This document shows, one piece after another, positions 26,621 through 35,678 of a stretch of 64,000 nt of DNA (position 1 is the stretch's first letter; every line of letters begins with the position of its first letter). The DNA is from Paenibacillus curdlanolyticus YK9. Its GTDB lineage: Bacteria; Bacillota; Bacilli; Paenibacillales; Paenibacillaceae. Location of the stretch: assembly GCF_000179615.1 (NCBI RefSeq), contig NZ_AEDD01000009.1:223392-287391 (forward strand). Reading direction: 5' to 3'. The notes under the pieces were generated by a model. It was given only the letters and a program-made list of their open reading frames with translations. It did not search any database and was not told the origin of the DNA. Made by a program: the position numbers and the translations under genes.

Positions 26621-26665
26621 GAGGGTGTCCCTGCGATTAAGCTTGCGGGACACCTTCTTTTTTGA
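26621..26665 (+). terminator. Terminator of the YesM/YesN operon
   Basis: GGTGTCCCTGC and its complement GCGGGACACC form the stem, followed by TTCTTTTTTT. Confidence 0.85.
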
Positions 26666-26680
26666 TTCTGCGCTACATGA

Positions 26681-26720
26681 AAAATAGGGCGAAGCCGCTT
26701 ATAGCGATGCTCCGCCCTAC
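26681..26720 (-). terminator. Terminator of the GH81 glucanase gene
   Basis: TAGGGCG-AAGC and GCT-CCGCCCTA stem; on the minus strand it is followed by TTTTT. Confidence 0.75.
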
Positions 26721-26781
26721 TTGTTATTAGCTGTTATAGCATATTGTGAATACTAGCGTTCGAGCGCCTGCCGCCGTTTCG

Positions 26782-29700
26782 TTAGCTGAACACCGTCAGC
26801 TCTTGAATCGACCACCAGCTCGAATTCGTGCCGGTTTGAACAACCTTGATGTAACGCGCATTCTGCTGCGTGAAGTTTACGGTAATAACCGGGCCGCTTC
26901 CTGTTCCGGTTGCAACCGCGCTGCCCCAGTTTGTGCCATCCGCAGACAGATACACCTCATAGCCGCGGGCATAATCGTTATCGCTGCCCGTCGAATCCAT
27001 GACCAGCTTACTGATGCTTTTCGTCGCCTTCATATCGACCGTCAGATACTGGCCCGGAACCATCGCCGTTCCTGCGCTCCACCGGGTAGTCATGCTGCCG
27101 TCGAGCAAATTCGCCGCTGCATCGCCGCTGGATGGGTTCGAGCTTGCCGTCCAGCCTGTGCGGTCCTGAGCAACGCCCGATGACGTTCCGCCATTGCCGC
27201 CAGTTCCGCTGCTTGCGCCATATACGTTCAGCTCGCTGATCGACCACCAGTTGGATACGGTGCCCGTTTGAACAACTTTAATGTAACGCGCAGTTTGAGC
27301 CGTGAAGTTTGCCGTAATTACTGCAGCAGTGCCGGTGCCGCTTGCAACTGCGCTGCCCCAGTTCGTGCCATCTGTGGACAAGTACACTTCATAGCCGCGA
27401 GCATAATCGTTGTCGCTGCCTGTCGAGTCCATGACCACCTTGCTTACGCTTTTTGCAGCCTTCATATCAATCGTCAACGATTGGCCTGGCGCCATTGCCG
27501 TGCCTGCGCTCCAGCGTGTCGCCATACTGCCATCCAGCAGGTTCGCCGCTGCATCGCCGCTCGTAGGATTGGATGTTGCCATCCAGCCCGTCCGATCCAG
27601 CAATACAGGTGTACCAGTCCCCGTGCCTGGATCTGTCGGGCCCGGATCCGTTCCGCCGCCCGTCGTGCCGTCCTCGACGAGTACGGTCAATTCATGAATC
27701 GACCACCAGCTCGGATTCGTGCCGGTTTGTACGATTTTCAGATAACGAGCATTTTTGGCTGCAAAATTAGCCGTAATCAACGGACTCGTATCCGTGCTGC
27801 TTGCAATCGCGCTGCCCCAATTCGTGCCGTCGTTCGAAACATACAGCTCATAGCCGCGCGCGTAATCTCCGCTTCCATTCGCATCGATAATGACTTGGTT
27901 AAACGTTTGGACGCTCTTCATGTCGATGATGACATTTTGTCCTGACACCATAGCTGCTCCCGTGTTCCAACGGGTTGCCAAGCTTCCGTCAAGCATGTTG
28001 GCTGGCGCGTCGCCGCTGCTTGTGGAAGCGGTCGCTGTCCAGGTTGAGCGGTTTAGTGCAACCTGCAAGCCTTTGGTTTTCGCGGTAGCTGCCGCGCTTG
28101 CAGCCGATAAGTTGCCAGCCGCATCCTTCGCTTTCACCGTGTACGTGTAGGTTGTGAGCGGCGTCAGCCCTTTGTCGACGAACGACAAGGTTTGGGACGA
28201 GCCGATTTTCACGCCATTGCGGAAAATGTCATAGCCGGACACGCCGTTGTTATCCGTCGATGCGTTCCACGACAAATTGATCTGCGTCGTGCCAGCCGTT
28301 GCAGCCGTCACGTTAGCAGGAGCCGTCGGAGCCTGCGTGTCGCCGCCGATGTTTTTCGTCGGGTCCGCTTTGATCAAGGAGTGCGGGCCTACCGTTACCG
28401 AGCCCGTCACGCCGGATGCATTGCGGAACTGTACCGTAATCGGCGCGGATGTCGGGTTCCAAACTTGAGCCGTATACACATTGCCTTTCTTATAAACGCC
28501 TACCGAAGACCAGTTATCCGCCCAAATTTCCGTCGTACGGTGTCCGTAGCTGTTCATATTGTGAATGAACCAGTAGGCATTGAACACTTCATTTTGCTGC
28601 AATAAGCTTGGATTCCATTTGTTAATAACGCCTTGCGGATCGCTTAACGATTGGAACGGCCATACGATATGCTCCCAGCCAACCTCAGGTCCGCCGTTAT
28701 CCTTCAGGAATGCCGCGTACAGGTCTCCCGCTTTTTGCGGATCTTTGCCGTAATAGCTCATCCATTCGCCCGTTGGCAGCCAGTGAATGCCGTAGATGTT
28801 GACAGGCGCACCAGAGAAGTACGTGCCATAGACGTTCGCGCTGCCCCATACTTGTCCTGCAACGCCGTGCTTGTACTCGGGGATCCAATTGTCTTGATCG
28901 TAGTTGAACCAATATTGCTCAATCGCCTTCAGCTCCGTGGTGAAAATCCACGCGCCTACGTCACGGTAAGTATCATTGCCCGTTACGACGCCCCACAGAT
29001 ATACGCCAGCGTACCCGTTGAGCGATTCGCCCGCCGCTTCTTGGTTGTTGCCGCTGTTGTTATCCGCATAAGCGCCAGCCCATGAATGGCCCTCATACGG
29101 ATCGAAGCTGCGCAGCCAAGGATACATCGAATCCGTGCGGGACGGGTTCGCATAGTCGCGAATCAGATTCTCGACCATGCCGCCGTACTGGTTCTTAAAG
29201 TCGGTGTCATATGCGGCCAGGACTGCCGACGCATAAACGAAGTAGCCGTACGTGTAATGATGGTCAGTCAGGCCTGTATTAATGCCCCAGCCTGCTGCCC
29301 ATGGGAAAATCGAGCCCCACTCTGGCGAATAGTGCATGTAGTACGTGTGCTTCACATCATCCGGCGAGTACGTGTACCAATCAACCAAAACCTTGCGAAG
29401 CGTGGACAGGTAACGGTCGCGGCGCGCATAGTCGCCGATCGAGTCGCTGATAATGGCGCCAAGCGCTGCAGGATGAAGCACCTTGCCCTGCCAATACGGG
29501 TCTTGGTTCATCAAACCGCCCGTGTTCGCCAGCTCGGTATCCAGTACATCCATATACGACATCAACGTCTCGCGCGAGTAGCTGGAATCGTTCGGCTCCG
29601 CGAATTGCGGCAGAATGCCGTTGAACTTATCCGATGTCGTGAAGGTGTTGCCTTCATGCACCTTCAGCTGACCGCGCACCGATGCATAGCTGCGGGAAGT

Positions 29701-31602
29701 CGTTGTCGCATTGGAAATTTTCCATTGATGCGGCAGCATCGTCAGCAACGTATCATTCGAGAAGCCGCTGCGCTTCGATGTTGTAACGGAGTTGAACGTC
29801 GTCGTAATTTTGGCATTAGCCATATCGTAGTTATAAGCAACCTTCGTATCCGTGACGAAGGCATAGCCATGCTGATAATAATAGTTCAAATCCGTACTAG
29901 CCGGGAGCGACGCGACAGACATGTAGTTTTGGCCGCTGCCGAGCTTGATCTTGATCTTATTGCCAGCCTTCGTGAACACCGTTCCCGGCGGGACGAATAC
30001 GCCATAATTCCGGACAAACGTATGCGGTGTCGCTGCATAGTCCTGATTCGTTACTTCAATGCCGATATGGTCCGCCGTATACGTCGAGCCGTTCGTCGTC
30101 AAAATCGGATTGCCGTTGTCATCGAACAGCTTCGTCATGCCGAGGGAGTAAATTTCCGGCGAATTCGGATCAGCGAACGTGTTGTATACATAAGGCGAGC
30201 CTTTGACGAACGTCGATTTCATCTTCGCCGTATTGTCGTCGCTCAAGATCACGTTAACGGAATAATCGCCGTAGCCGTCTACTTTGGTCTCGATGGCCGG
30301 AATGTTCTGCATATTGTTTGCCATCAGGAACAAGTCGGATTCGCCGTCCGCATTAACTGCCCCGCCGTCGCCGTTAATGTAGCCTGCGCCCGGATTCATA
30401 ATGCCGAGGCCATTGATCGTGTACTTGTTCTTCAGCGGTAGCGTCACGATGCCCGTGCTGTTGCCGAGATGCTCAACGAGCAAATTTTGCCACCAGTCAT
30501 TCGAAGGAATTGGCCCTTGAACATTGGACGTCTTATTTCTCGGATAAAGCGCTTCGAGCTGCGTAATATCGTTGATCTCGTAGCTGCCGCTGCCCACATT
30601 CACCGTGGAAGCCTGCGGAATAGCCGGAATGGCATACGTCGGCTGCGCATCGCCTGCACGATATGGATATACTTCCATCTCATAGAGCGAGTAGCCATTA
30701 TTCGTTCCGCGCGCAATGCCGTTCATCCGGACATAACGGCCGCTCGTGTACAACGGAATTTCGTTCACGCCGCCTTTGCCATGGAGCTCGCGGTAAACCG
30801 TCGTCCAGTTTTGCGCATCATTGGATACCTGGATATCGAACGCTCTCGCATATGCCGCTTCCCAGCGCAGCGTCACTTGCCCGATCTGCGTCGTTTGTCC
30901 CAAATCGACATACACCCATTGCGGATCGGTCTGAAGCGATGACCAGCGCGTGGAACGGTCGCCGTCATTGACGTTTCTTGTCTCATAATCTTTCGGCTGC
31001 AAGTACCAAGCATCGTCTTGGATCGATGAAGTGAAAGCTGGCTTATTCAGCGCGACGTTCGGCATTGGCGTCTTCGGCGGCTGGTTTACGCCTCCGTTGC
31101 CAAACACTTGGAACTCATGCACGGATATGCCATACCCCGGGAGTACACGTTCTGTGCAATACAATCGAACATAACGCCCTGTACCCGTGACGTTAACGTC
31201 CGTCGTTCCTCCGGTACCGTTCGTGTCGGTATAAATCGGCGTCCACGTATACTCGTCATTCGAAACCTCGATTCGGAACGATTTCGCATAAGCGGCCTCC
31301 CATTTGACCAGAACGCGCGAAATGTTTGCGGAAGCGCCCAAGTCTACGTAGATCCATTGTCCGTCCACGCCGAACTTGCTTTCCCAGCGAGAGCTCATAT
31401 CGCCATCGACCGCCAGATTCGCGCCGCCGCCTCCCAATACGGAAGAAGCATACGTTGGGCGGTTCTGCGAGAGCAAATAATCGCCCGCTGCCGCTGCTGC
31501 CGGCGCTGCCATAACGGGCAGCGAAGTCGCTAGCAAGCTAAGCGAGGTCATCATCATGACCGCCTTTTTCTTGTACCATTTCGGTAGTGAAACTCGTTTC
31601 AT
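26782..31602 (-). CDS. Secreted multidomain GH81 endo-beta-1,3-glucanase
   Basis: 1606 residues. Signal peptide about 1-34 (VMMMTSLSLLATSLPVMA); two divergent discoidin (F5/8C, CBM32-like) domains at about 38-170 and 180-315; GH81 catalytic domain about 330-1080 with PSNDWWQNLLVEHLG near its start and the family signature NNSGNNQEAAGES carrying the catalytic Glu pair; FnIII about 1110-1200 (DTQAPTAPANVTAATAG); three near-identical discoidin domains at about 1205-1606. It should cleave beta-1,3-glucan (fungal wall, laminarin, curdlan) outside the cell. ATG at 31602 lies 9 bases after AAGGAGG; a start at 31671 would add 23 residues before the signal peptide. Confidence 0.92.
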   Translation of the reverse strand: MKRVSLPKWYKKKAVMMMTSLSLLATSLPVMAAPAAAAAGDYLLSQNRPTYASSVLGGGGANLAVDGDMSSRWESKFGVDGQWIYVDLGASANISRVLVKWEAAYAKSFRIEVSNDEYTWTPIYTDTNGTGGTTDVNVTGTGRYVRLYCTERVLPGYGISVHEFQVFGNGGVNQPPKTPMPNVALNKPAFTSSIQDDAWYLQPKDYETRNVNDGDRSTRWSSLQTDPQWVYVDLGQTTQIGQVTLRWEAAYARAFDIQVSNDAQNWTTVYRELHGKGGVNEIPLYTSGRYVRMNGIARGTNNGYSLYEMEVYPYRAGDAQPTYAIPAIPQASTVNVGSGSYEINDITQLEALYPRNKTSNVQGPIPSNDWWQNLLVEHLGNSTGIVTLPLKNKYTINGLGIMNPGAGYINGDGGAVNADGESDLFLMANNMQNIPAIETKVDGYGDYSVNVILSDDNTAKMKSTFVKGSPYVYNTFADPNSPEIYSLGMTKLFDDNGNPILTTNGSTYTADHIGIEVTNQDYAATPHTFVRNYGVFVPPGTVFTKAGNKIKIKLGSGQNYMSVASLPASTDLNYYYQHGYAFVTDTKVAYNYDMANAKITTTFNSVTTSKRSGFSNDTLLTMLPHQWKISNATTTSRSYASVRGQLKVHEGNTFTTSDKFNGILPQFAEPNDSSYSRETLMSYMDVLDTELANTGGLMNQDPYWQGKVLHPAALGAIISDSIGDYARRDRYLSTLRKVLVDWYTYSPDDVKHTYYMHYSPEWGSIFPWAAGWGINTGLTDHHYTYGYFVYASAVLAAYDTDFKNQYGGMVENLIRDYANPSRTDSMYPWLRSFDPYEGHSWAGAYADNNSGNNQEAAGESLNGYAGVYLWGVVTGNDTYRDVGAWIFTTELKAIEQYWFNYDQDNWIPEYKHGVAGQVWGSANVYGTYFSGAPVNIYGIHWLPTGEWMSYYGKDPQKAGDLYAAFLKDNGGPEVGWEHIVWPFQSLSDPQGVINKWNPSLLQQNEVFNAYWFIHNMNSYGHRTTEIWADNWSSVGVYKKGNVYTAQVWNPTSAPITVQFRNASGVTGSVTVGPHSLIKADPTKNIGGDTQAPTAPANVTAATAGTTQINLSWNASTDNNGVSGYDIFRNGVKIGSSQTLSFVDKGLTPLTTYTYTVKAKDAAGNLSAASAAATAKTKGLQVALNRSTWTATASTSSGDAPANMLDGSLATRWNTGAAMVSGQNVIIDMKSVQTFNQVIIDANGSGDYARGYELYVSNDGTNWGSAIASSTDTSPLITANFAAKNARYLKIVQTGTNPSWWSIHELTVLVEDGTTGGGTDPGPTDPGTGTGTPVLLDRTGWMATSNPTSGDAAANLLDGSMATRWSAGTAMAPGQSLTIDMKAAKSVSKVVMDSTGSDNDYARGYEVYLSTDGTNWGSAVASGTGTAAVITANFTAQTARYIKVVQTGTVSNWWSISELNVYGASSGTGGNGGTSSGVAQDRTGWTASSNPSSGDAAANLLDGSMTTRWSAGTAMVPGQYLTVDMKATKSISKLVMDSTGSDNDYARGYEVYLSADGTNWGSAVATGTGSGPVITVNFTQQNARYIKVVQTGTNSSWWSIQELTVFS

Positions 31603-31624
31603 CCTCATAATCCTCCTTTTTGGG

Positions 31625-31659
31625 TAAAAAGAAAGAGGGAGTTGGCATCTCTCCCTCTC
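31625..31659 (-). terminator. Hairpin/terminator between the two glucan-locus genes
   Basis: AGAGGGAG and CTCCCTCT around a 10-base loop, followed on the minus strand by TTTCTTTTT. The GH81 start follows only about 25 bases later, so read-through is possible. Confidence 0.6.
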
Positions 31660-31684
31660 ATGATGGCTCATGCCGGTTTTTTAG

Positions 31685-34600
31685 TTAGTTGAACACATTC
31701 AACTCCCGCACCGACCACCAGCTCGATGCCGAGCCCGTTTGGACGATTTTGATGTAACGCGCATTTTGCGTTGCGAAGCTAGCCGTTACAACCGGACCGT
31801 TGCCCGTTCCGCTCGTAACCGCAGCGCCCCAATTCGTGCCGTCATTGGATACGTATACTTCATAGCCGCGAGCGTAGTCATTGTCGCTGCCCGTCGAATC
31901 CATCACGACTTTGCTCACGCTTTTAGCCGCTTTCATGTCCACGATGATCGACTGCCCAGCAACCATTGCCGTGCCTGCGCTCCAACGCGTTGCCATGCTG
32001 CCATCCAGCAGGTTGGAAGCAGGATCGCCGCTGACCGGGTTAGACGTTGCCGTCCAGCCCGTACGGTCATACGCCGTACCCGTGCTGCCGCCGCCAGTGC
32101 CTGGATCGCTTGTGCCGCCGCTTGCGCCATACACGTTCACTTCACGGATGGACCACCAGCTCGATGCTGTGCCGGTTTGCACCACTTTAATGTACTTCGC
32201 ATTTTGCGTAGCAAAGCTTGCCGTTACGACAGCGCCAGTGCCTGTACCGCTCGCGATTGGCGTTCCCCAGTTCAAGCCGTCATTGGAAACGTACACTTCA
32301 TAACCGCGCGCATAATCGTTGTCGCTGCCCGTCGAGTCCATCACAATTTTGTTAAAGCCCTTTACTGCTTTCATATCGATGACGAAGGCTTGTCCTGGAG
32401 CCATTGCTGTGCCTGCGCTCCAGCGCGTTGCCATACTGCCGTCGATCATGTTGGCTGCGCCATCACCACTGGTCGGCATCGAGGTAACCGTCCAGCCCGT
32501 ACGATCCAGCGCAGCGCCGGTGCTGCCGCCATTGTTGCCGCCGCTAGCTTGCGTCGTTGCACTAACAGCTGCGCTAGCTGCAGAAGCGTTGCCTGCTGCA
32601 TCCTTCGCTTTCACCGTATAGCTGTAAGCCGTCGAAGCCGTCAGGCCAGTGTCGCTATAAGAAGTTGCTGTTGCAGAGCCTACTACCGAGCCGTTGCGAT
32701 AAACGTCGTACCCGCTTACGCCGACATTGTCAGTCGAAGCTGCCCAAGTCAGGTTGATTTGGCTGCTGGATACAGCAGTTGCCGTTACATTCGCCGGCAC
32801 GCTTGGCGCTTGCATGTCTCCGCCGCCTGTGCCGTTGGAGCTGTAAACGTTCAGTTCGCTGATCGACCACCAGTTGGAAACCGTACCTGTTTGCACGACT
32901 TTGATGTAACGAACGTTTTGAGCCGATACGTTAGCTGTAATCACTGCGCCAGCGCCCGTGCCGCTAGCTGCTGCGCTGCCCCAGTTCGAGCCGTCAGCCG
33001 AAACGTAAACCTCGTAGCCGCGTGCATAGTCATTGTCGCTGCCCGTCGAGTCCATGACGACTTTCGTAATGTTTTTCGCTGCTTTCATATCGATTGTCAC
33101 GCTTTGGCCAGGCGCCATAGCCGTGCCTGCGCTCCAGCGTGTCGCCAAGCTTCCATCCAGCATATTCGCTGGCGAATCGCCGCTTACTGGCGTAGAGGAA
33201 GCCGTCCAACCCGTACGGTCAAGCAAGGTACCGGAAACTGCGCCTGCTTGCGTCGTTGCACTTGCCGTATTGCTCGCTGCCGAAGCATTGCCCGCTCCGT
33301 CCTTCGCTTTTACCGTGTAGCTATAAGCTGTCGATGCCGTCAAGCCCGTATCGCTGTAAGTTGTCGAAGCGGAAGAACCTACAAGCGTTCCGTTGCGGTA
33401 GACATCGTAGCCTGCAACGCCTTTGTTATCCGTCGAAGCATTCCAGCTCAGGTTAATCTGGCTGCTCGATGATGCCGCTGCCGTCAGGTTGCCTGGTGCC
33501 GTCGGCGCTTGCGTGTCTGCAGCGCCCGATCCGATGAATTCCGTCAGCGTTTGTCTCATCGCGTCAGCTGGATCATTCGCCGTTACTTTGCCGCCGAGAT
33601 TGTTGACAATATGCGTGATTTCACTGCCTGCCATGCCCGCCAGCCAAATCGACGTCGCATGGTGGATTTTGATGCCTTGCACATCCGGCACTTCGATTGC
33701 GCTGTTCAGCTTAACCGCAGCGTCGCGGAAGAAGGAGTATACGCCCAAGCCCCAAGCTTCATGGCTCGTTACGTTGTCAGCTACTTTGTAGGAAGCATAA
33801 CCGTTCACCGTGCCATTGCTGCTCATCCAAGCTGCTTGGCTTGGCGGATCGTAAGGAATTTCGGATTGGTAGAAGTAAGTGCGTCCGCCATTGCCGTTCC
33901 ACAATGTCTGATAGCCGCTATGATGCTCATTGAACAAGCCATACATCGTCACGTCGTTGCCGTTAACGATCAAGCCGTTCGTCGAAGCCGTTTCCCAGCT
34001 TACGGATGCGCCATGATCCGCGCGCCATACCCAGAAGTGGTCGCCAATGACGTTGTTGCTGTTAATCGTGACAACGGTTTCAGCCAAGCCGAGAATGTCG
34101 CCTCCAACGCGGAAGAACAGGTCATGGAGCGATGTCGGGTTCGCTGCATGGTTTAACGCGCTGCCCTTTGGTCCAACTTCCAGCAAATTGGATGATTTCT
34201 TCGGACCAGCGTCGAAGAGCAGTCCTGCCACTTTAACGCCGTCAACGTCTGCCACGCTCATGCCAACTTGTCCGTTATCCGGCATGATCGTCGCCATGCC
34301 GAGACCGAGGATGACCGTGTTCGCATTGTTAACGCGAATCGTATCATTCAGGTGGTAGATGCCTGGCGTGAAGATCACGTTCTTGCCTTGGCTCAGCGCT
34401 GCATTGATGCTTGCTGCCGTAGCCGTGTTCGGCTGTGCGATATAGAACTGATCGATCGAGATCGATTGTCCTGGCGTCGAGCCATTCGTCCAGCTTGCGC
34501 CTTTCGTATTCGACGACGCGTTCGGTACAAACACCTTGTACTGACCTGCGTTATCGATGTACAGGTAAGGCTTTTCGCGCATGACCGGCGTTTGGTCAAC

Positions 34601-35308
34601 TACCGTGTACGGCTGCTCGGGGAATGTGCCTTGCGGTGGGTTCGAGTCGCCTACGAACACCATGTTCCACAAGCCGTTCGTCCAAGTCGCGTACTGGTTA
34701 TTCCGCGAGAAGAACTGCTGCTGCGACGCCGGAACGATCGTCTTGTCGATGATCGAGTCCGCAATATAACCGCCGCTCGCCCAACCTGCATTCCACCATT
34801 GGTCGAAGTCGAACAGGTTCAAATTGCCTTTAATATGCATGCGGCGCATCGGAGCTGCCTGAGCAACTGCGAATTTTGTCTCGCCGCTCGAAGGGTTAAT
34901 CGCGAAGTTTTCGAAGGAACGCCAGAAGTTAAGCGTTGCGTTGCCTCCCCACCATTTGGCATCGACGTTCGCGCCGCCCGTAATCGTCACATCGTCAGGG
35001 TTTTGGCCCAAGCCAGCGATTTGCGTGTAGAAGCCCGCTTTGATGTTAACGTTGTACGTGCCAGGCTTGAACATCAGCGCAAAACGCTGATTGCCGAATT
35101 GGCTCGTTTCTTGCGAGTTGAATACGGCATTTGCTGCGCCCTCAATGTCGCTAGTCGACATCGACGGATCAAACACGTACACATTCGGTCCGAAAATGGT
35201 GTTGTTCGCAGCAGTTGCCGCGCTCGAAACGGCCGGGAAGACCGAACACAAGCTCAAGACAAGCGCCAACACCGAAAAGGATGAAATTACTTTTTTCATT
35301 TTGTTCAT
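31685..35308 (-). CDS. Secreted beta-helix protein with FnIII and discoidin modules (1207 aa)
   Basis: Signal peptide about 1-28 (ALVLSLCSVFPAVSSA), then about 570 residues of a right-handed parallel beta-helix-like protein: GPNVYVFDPSMSTSDIEGAA, LMFKPGTYNVNIKAGFY, TPGIYHLNDTIRVNNANTVI, KVAGLLFDAG. Related proteins are widely labelled adenylyl cyclase or coagulation factor 5/8 protein, without biochemical basis that I know; the fold resembles GH55/pectate-lyase-type enzymes. Then FnIII, discoidin, FnIII, discoidin, discoidin. Position beside GH81 suggests action on or binding to beta-1,3-glucan. Start 35308 (MNKMKK) has GGAGG 14 bases upstream; the longer reading to 35443 adds 45 non-signal residues. 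Confidence 0.85.
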   Translation of the reverse strand: MNKMKKVISSFSVLALVLSLCSVFPAVSSAATAANNTIFGPNVYVFDPSMSTSDIEGAANAVFNSQETSQFGNQRFALMFKPGTYNVNIKAGFYTQIAGLGQNPDDVTITGGANVDAKWWGGNATLNFWRSFENFAINPSSGETKFAVAQAAPMRRMHIKGNLNLFDFDQWWNAGWASGGYIADSIIDKTIVPASQQQFFSRNNQYATWTNGLWNMVFVGDSNPPQGTFPEQPYTVVDQTPVMREKPYLYIDNAGQYKVFVPNASSNTKGASWTNGSTPGQSISIDQFYIAQPNTATAASINAALSQGKNVIFTPGIYHLNDTIRVNNANTVILGLGMATIMPDNGQVGMSVADVDGVKVAGLLFDAGPKKSSNLLEVGPKGSALNHAANPTSLHDLFFRVGGDILGLAETVVTINSNNVIGDHFWVWRADHGASVSWETASTNGLIVNGNDVTMYGLFNEHHSGYQTLWNGNGGRTYFYQSEIPYDPPSQAAWMSSNGTVNGYASYKVADNVTSHEAWGLGVYSFFRDAAVKLNSAIEVPDVQGIKIHHATSIWLAGMAGSEITHIVNNLGGKVTANDPADAMRQTLTEFIGSGAADTQAPTAPGNLTAAASSSSQINLSWNASTDNKGVAGYDVYRNGTLVGSSASTTYSDTGLTASTAYSYTVKAKDGAGNASAASNTASATTQAGAVSGTLLDRTGWTASSTPVSGDSPANMLDGSLATRWSAGTAMAPGQSVTIDMKAAKNITKVVMDSTGSDNDYARGYEVYVSADGSNWGSAAASGTGAGAVITANVSAQNVRYIKVVQTGTVSNWWSISELNVYSSNGTGGGDMQAPSVPANVTATAVSSSQINLTWAASTDNVGVSGYDVYRNGSVVGSATATSYSDTGLTASTAYSYTVKAKDAAGNASAASAAVSATTQASGGNNGGSTGAALDRTGWTVTSMPTSGDGAANMIDGSMATRWSAGTAMAPGQAFVIDMKAVKGFNKIVMDSTGSDNDYARGYEVYVSNDGLNWGTPIASGTGTGAVVTASFATQNAKYIKVVQTGTASSWWSIREVNVYGASGGTSDPGTGGGSTGTAYDRTGWTATSNPVSGDPASNLLDGSMATRWSAGTAMVAGQSIIVDMKAAKSVSKVVMDSTGSDNDYARGYEVYVSNDGTNWGAAVTSGTGNGPVVTASFATQNARYIKIVQTGSASSWWSVRELNVFN

Positions 35309-35470
35309 AATGCGTCTCTGTACCTCCAGTAATTGAACAGGATGGCGATGCTGTAAATCATGTAGAAGATCGATCAAACGATAACGTAGTGCAACAGGCT
35401 GAATGTCACCCCCTTGACATATGCAACGACTAGATTGAAGCAAGATTTTGTAAACCTAATTCTCCCTCGG

Positions 35471-35489
35471 TTGTTGCATAATGCGACAA
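35471..35489. promoter_or_regulatory. Palindrome upstream of the beta-helix gene
   Basis: TTGTTGCATAATGCGACAA is a 19-base inverted repeat with one mismatched pair, about 160 bases upstream of the start. Partial copies of TGCAAC lie at 35389 and 35415. Candidate regulator site; the region 35309-35612 otherwise holds only AT-rich upstream sequence. Confidence 0.35.
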
Positions 35490-35612
35490 GAAACCTGCTG
35501 CTTACACTTAAAATGATATAAAATGGCAGAACCAATAGACAGGCATCAGATTTCAGATGAATAGCATCGAATTTTAGATGTTGCGATTTCCCTAACTATC
35601 GAAAACATCGTA

Positions 35613-35672
35613 TAAAAAAGACCATTCCTAGCCGCATCGCGGGTCATCGCCCGCAGCTGCCAAGGAATGGTC
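35613..35672 (-). terminator. Terminator of the second beta-helix gene
   Basis: GACCATTCCT and AGGAATGGTC outer stem with inner GCGGG/CCCGC, followed on the minus strand by TTTTTT. Confidence 0.88.
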
Positions 35673-35678
35673 TAAGCA

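Noticed and set aside
29086..30441. 451-codon open frame opposite the GH81 gene, and similar long frames opposite the beta-helix genes (31739-33472, 37278-38483)
   Set aside because: They are antisense to well-supported secreted glycanase genes, have no ribosome binding sites, and encode Arg/Ile/Ala-rich low-sense protein caused by the codon bias of the true strand.
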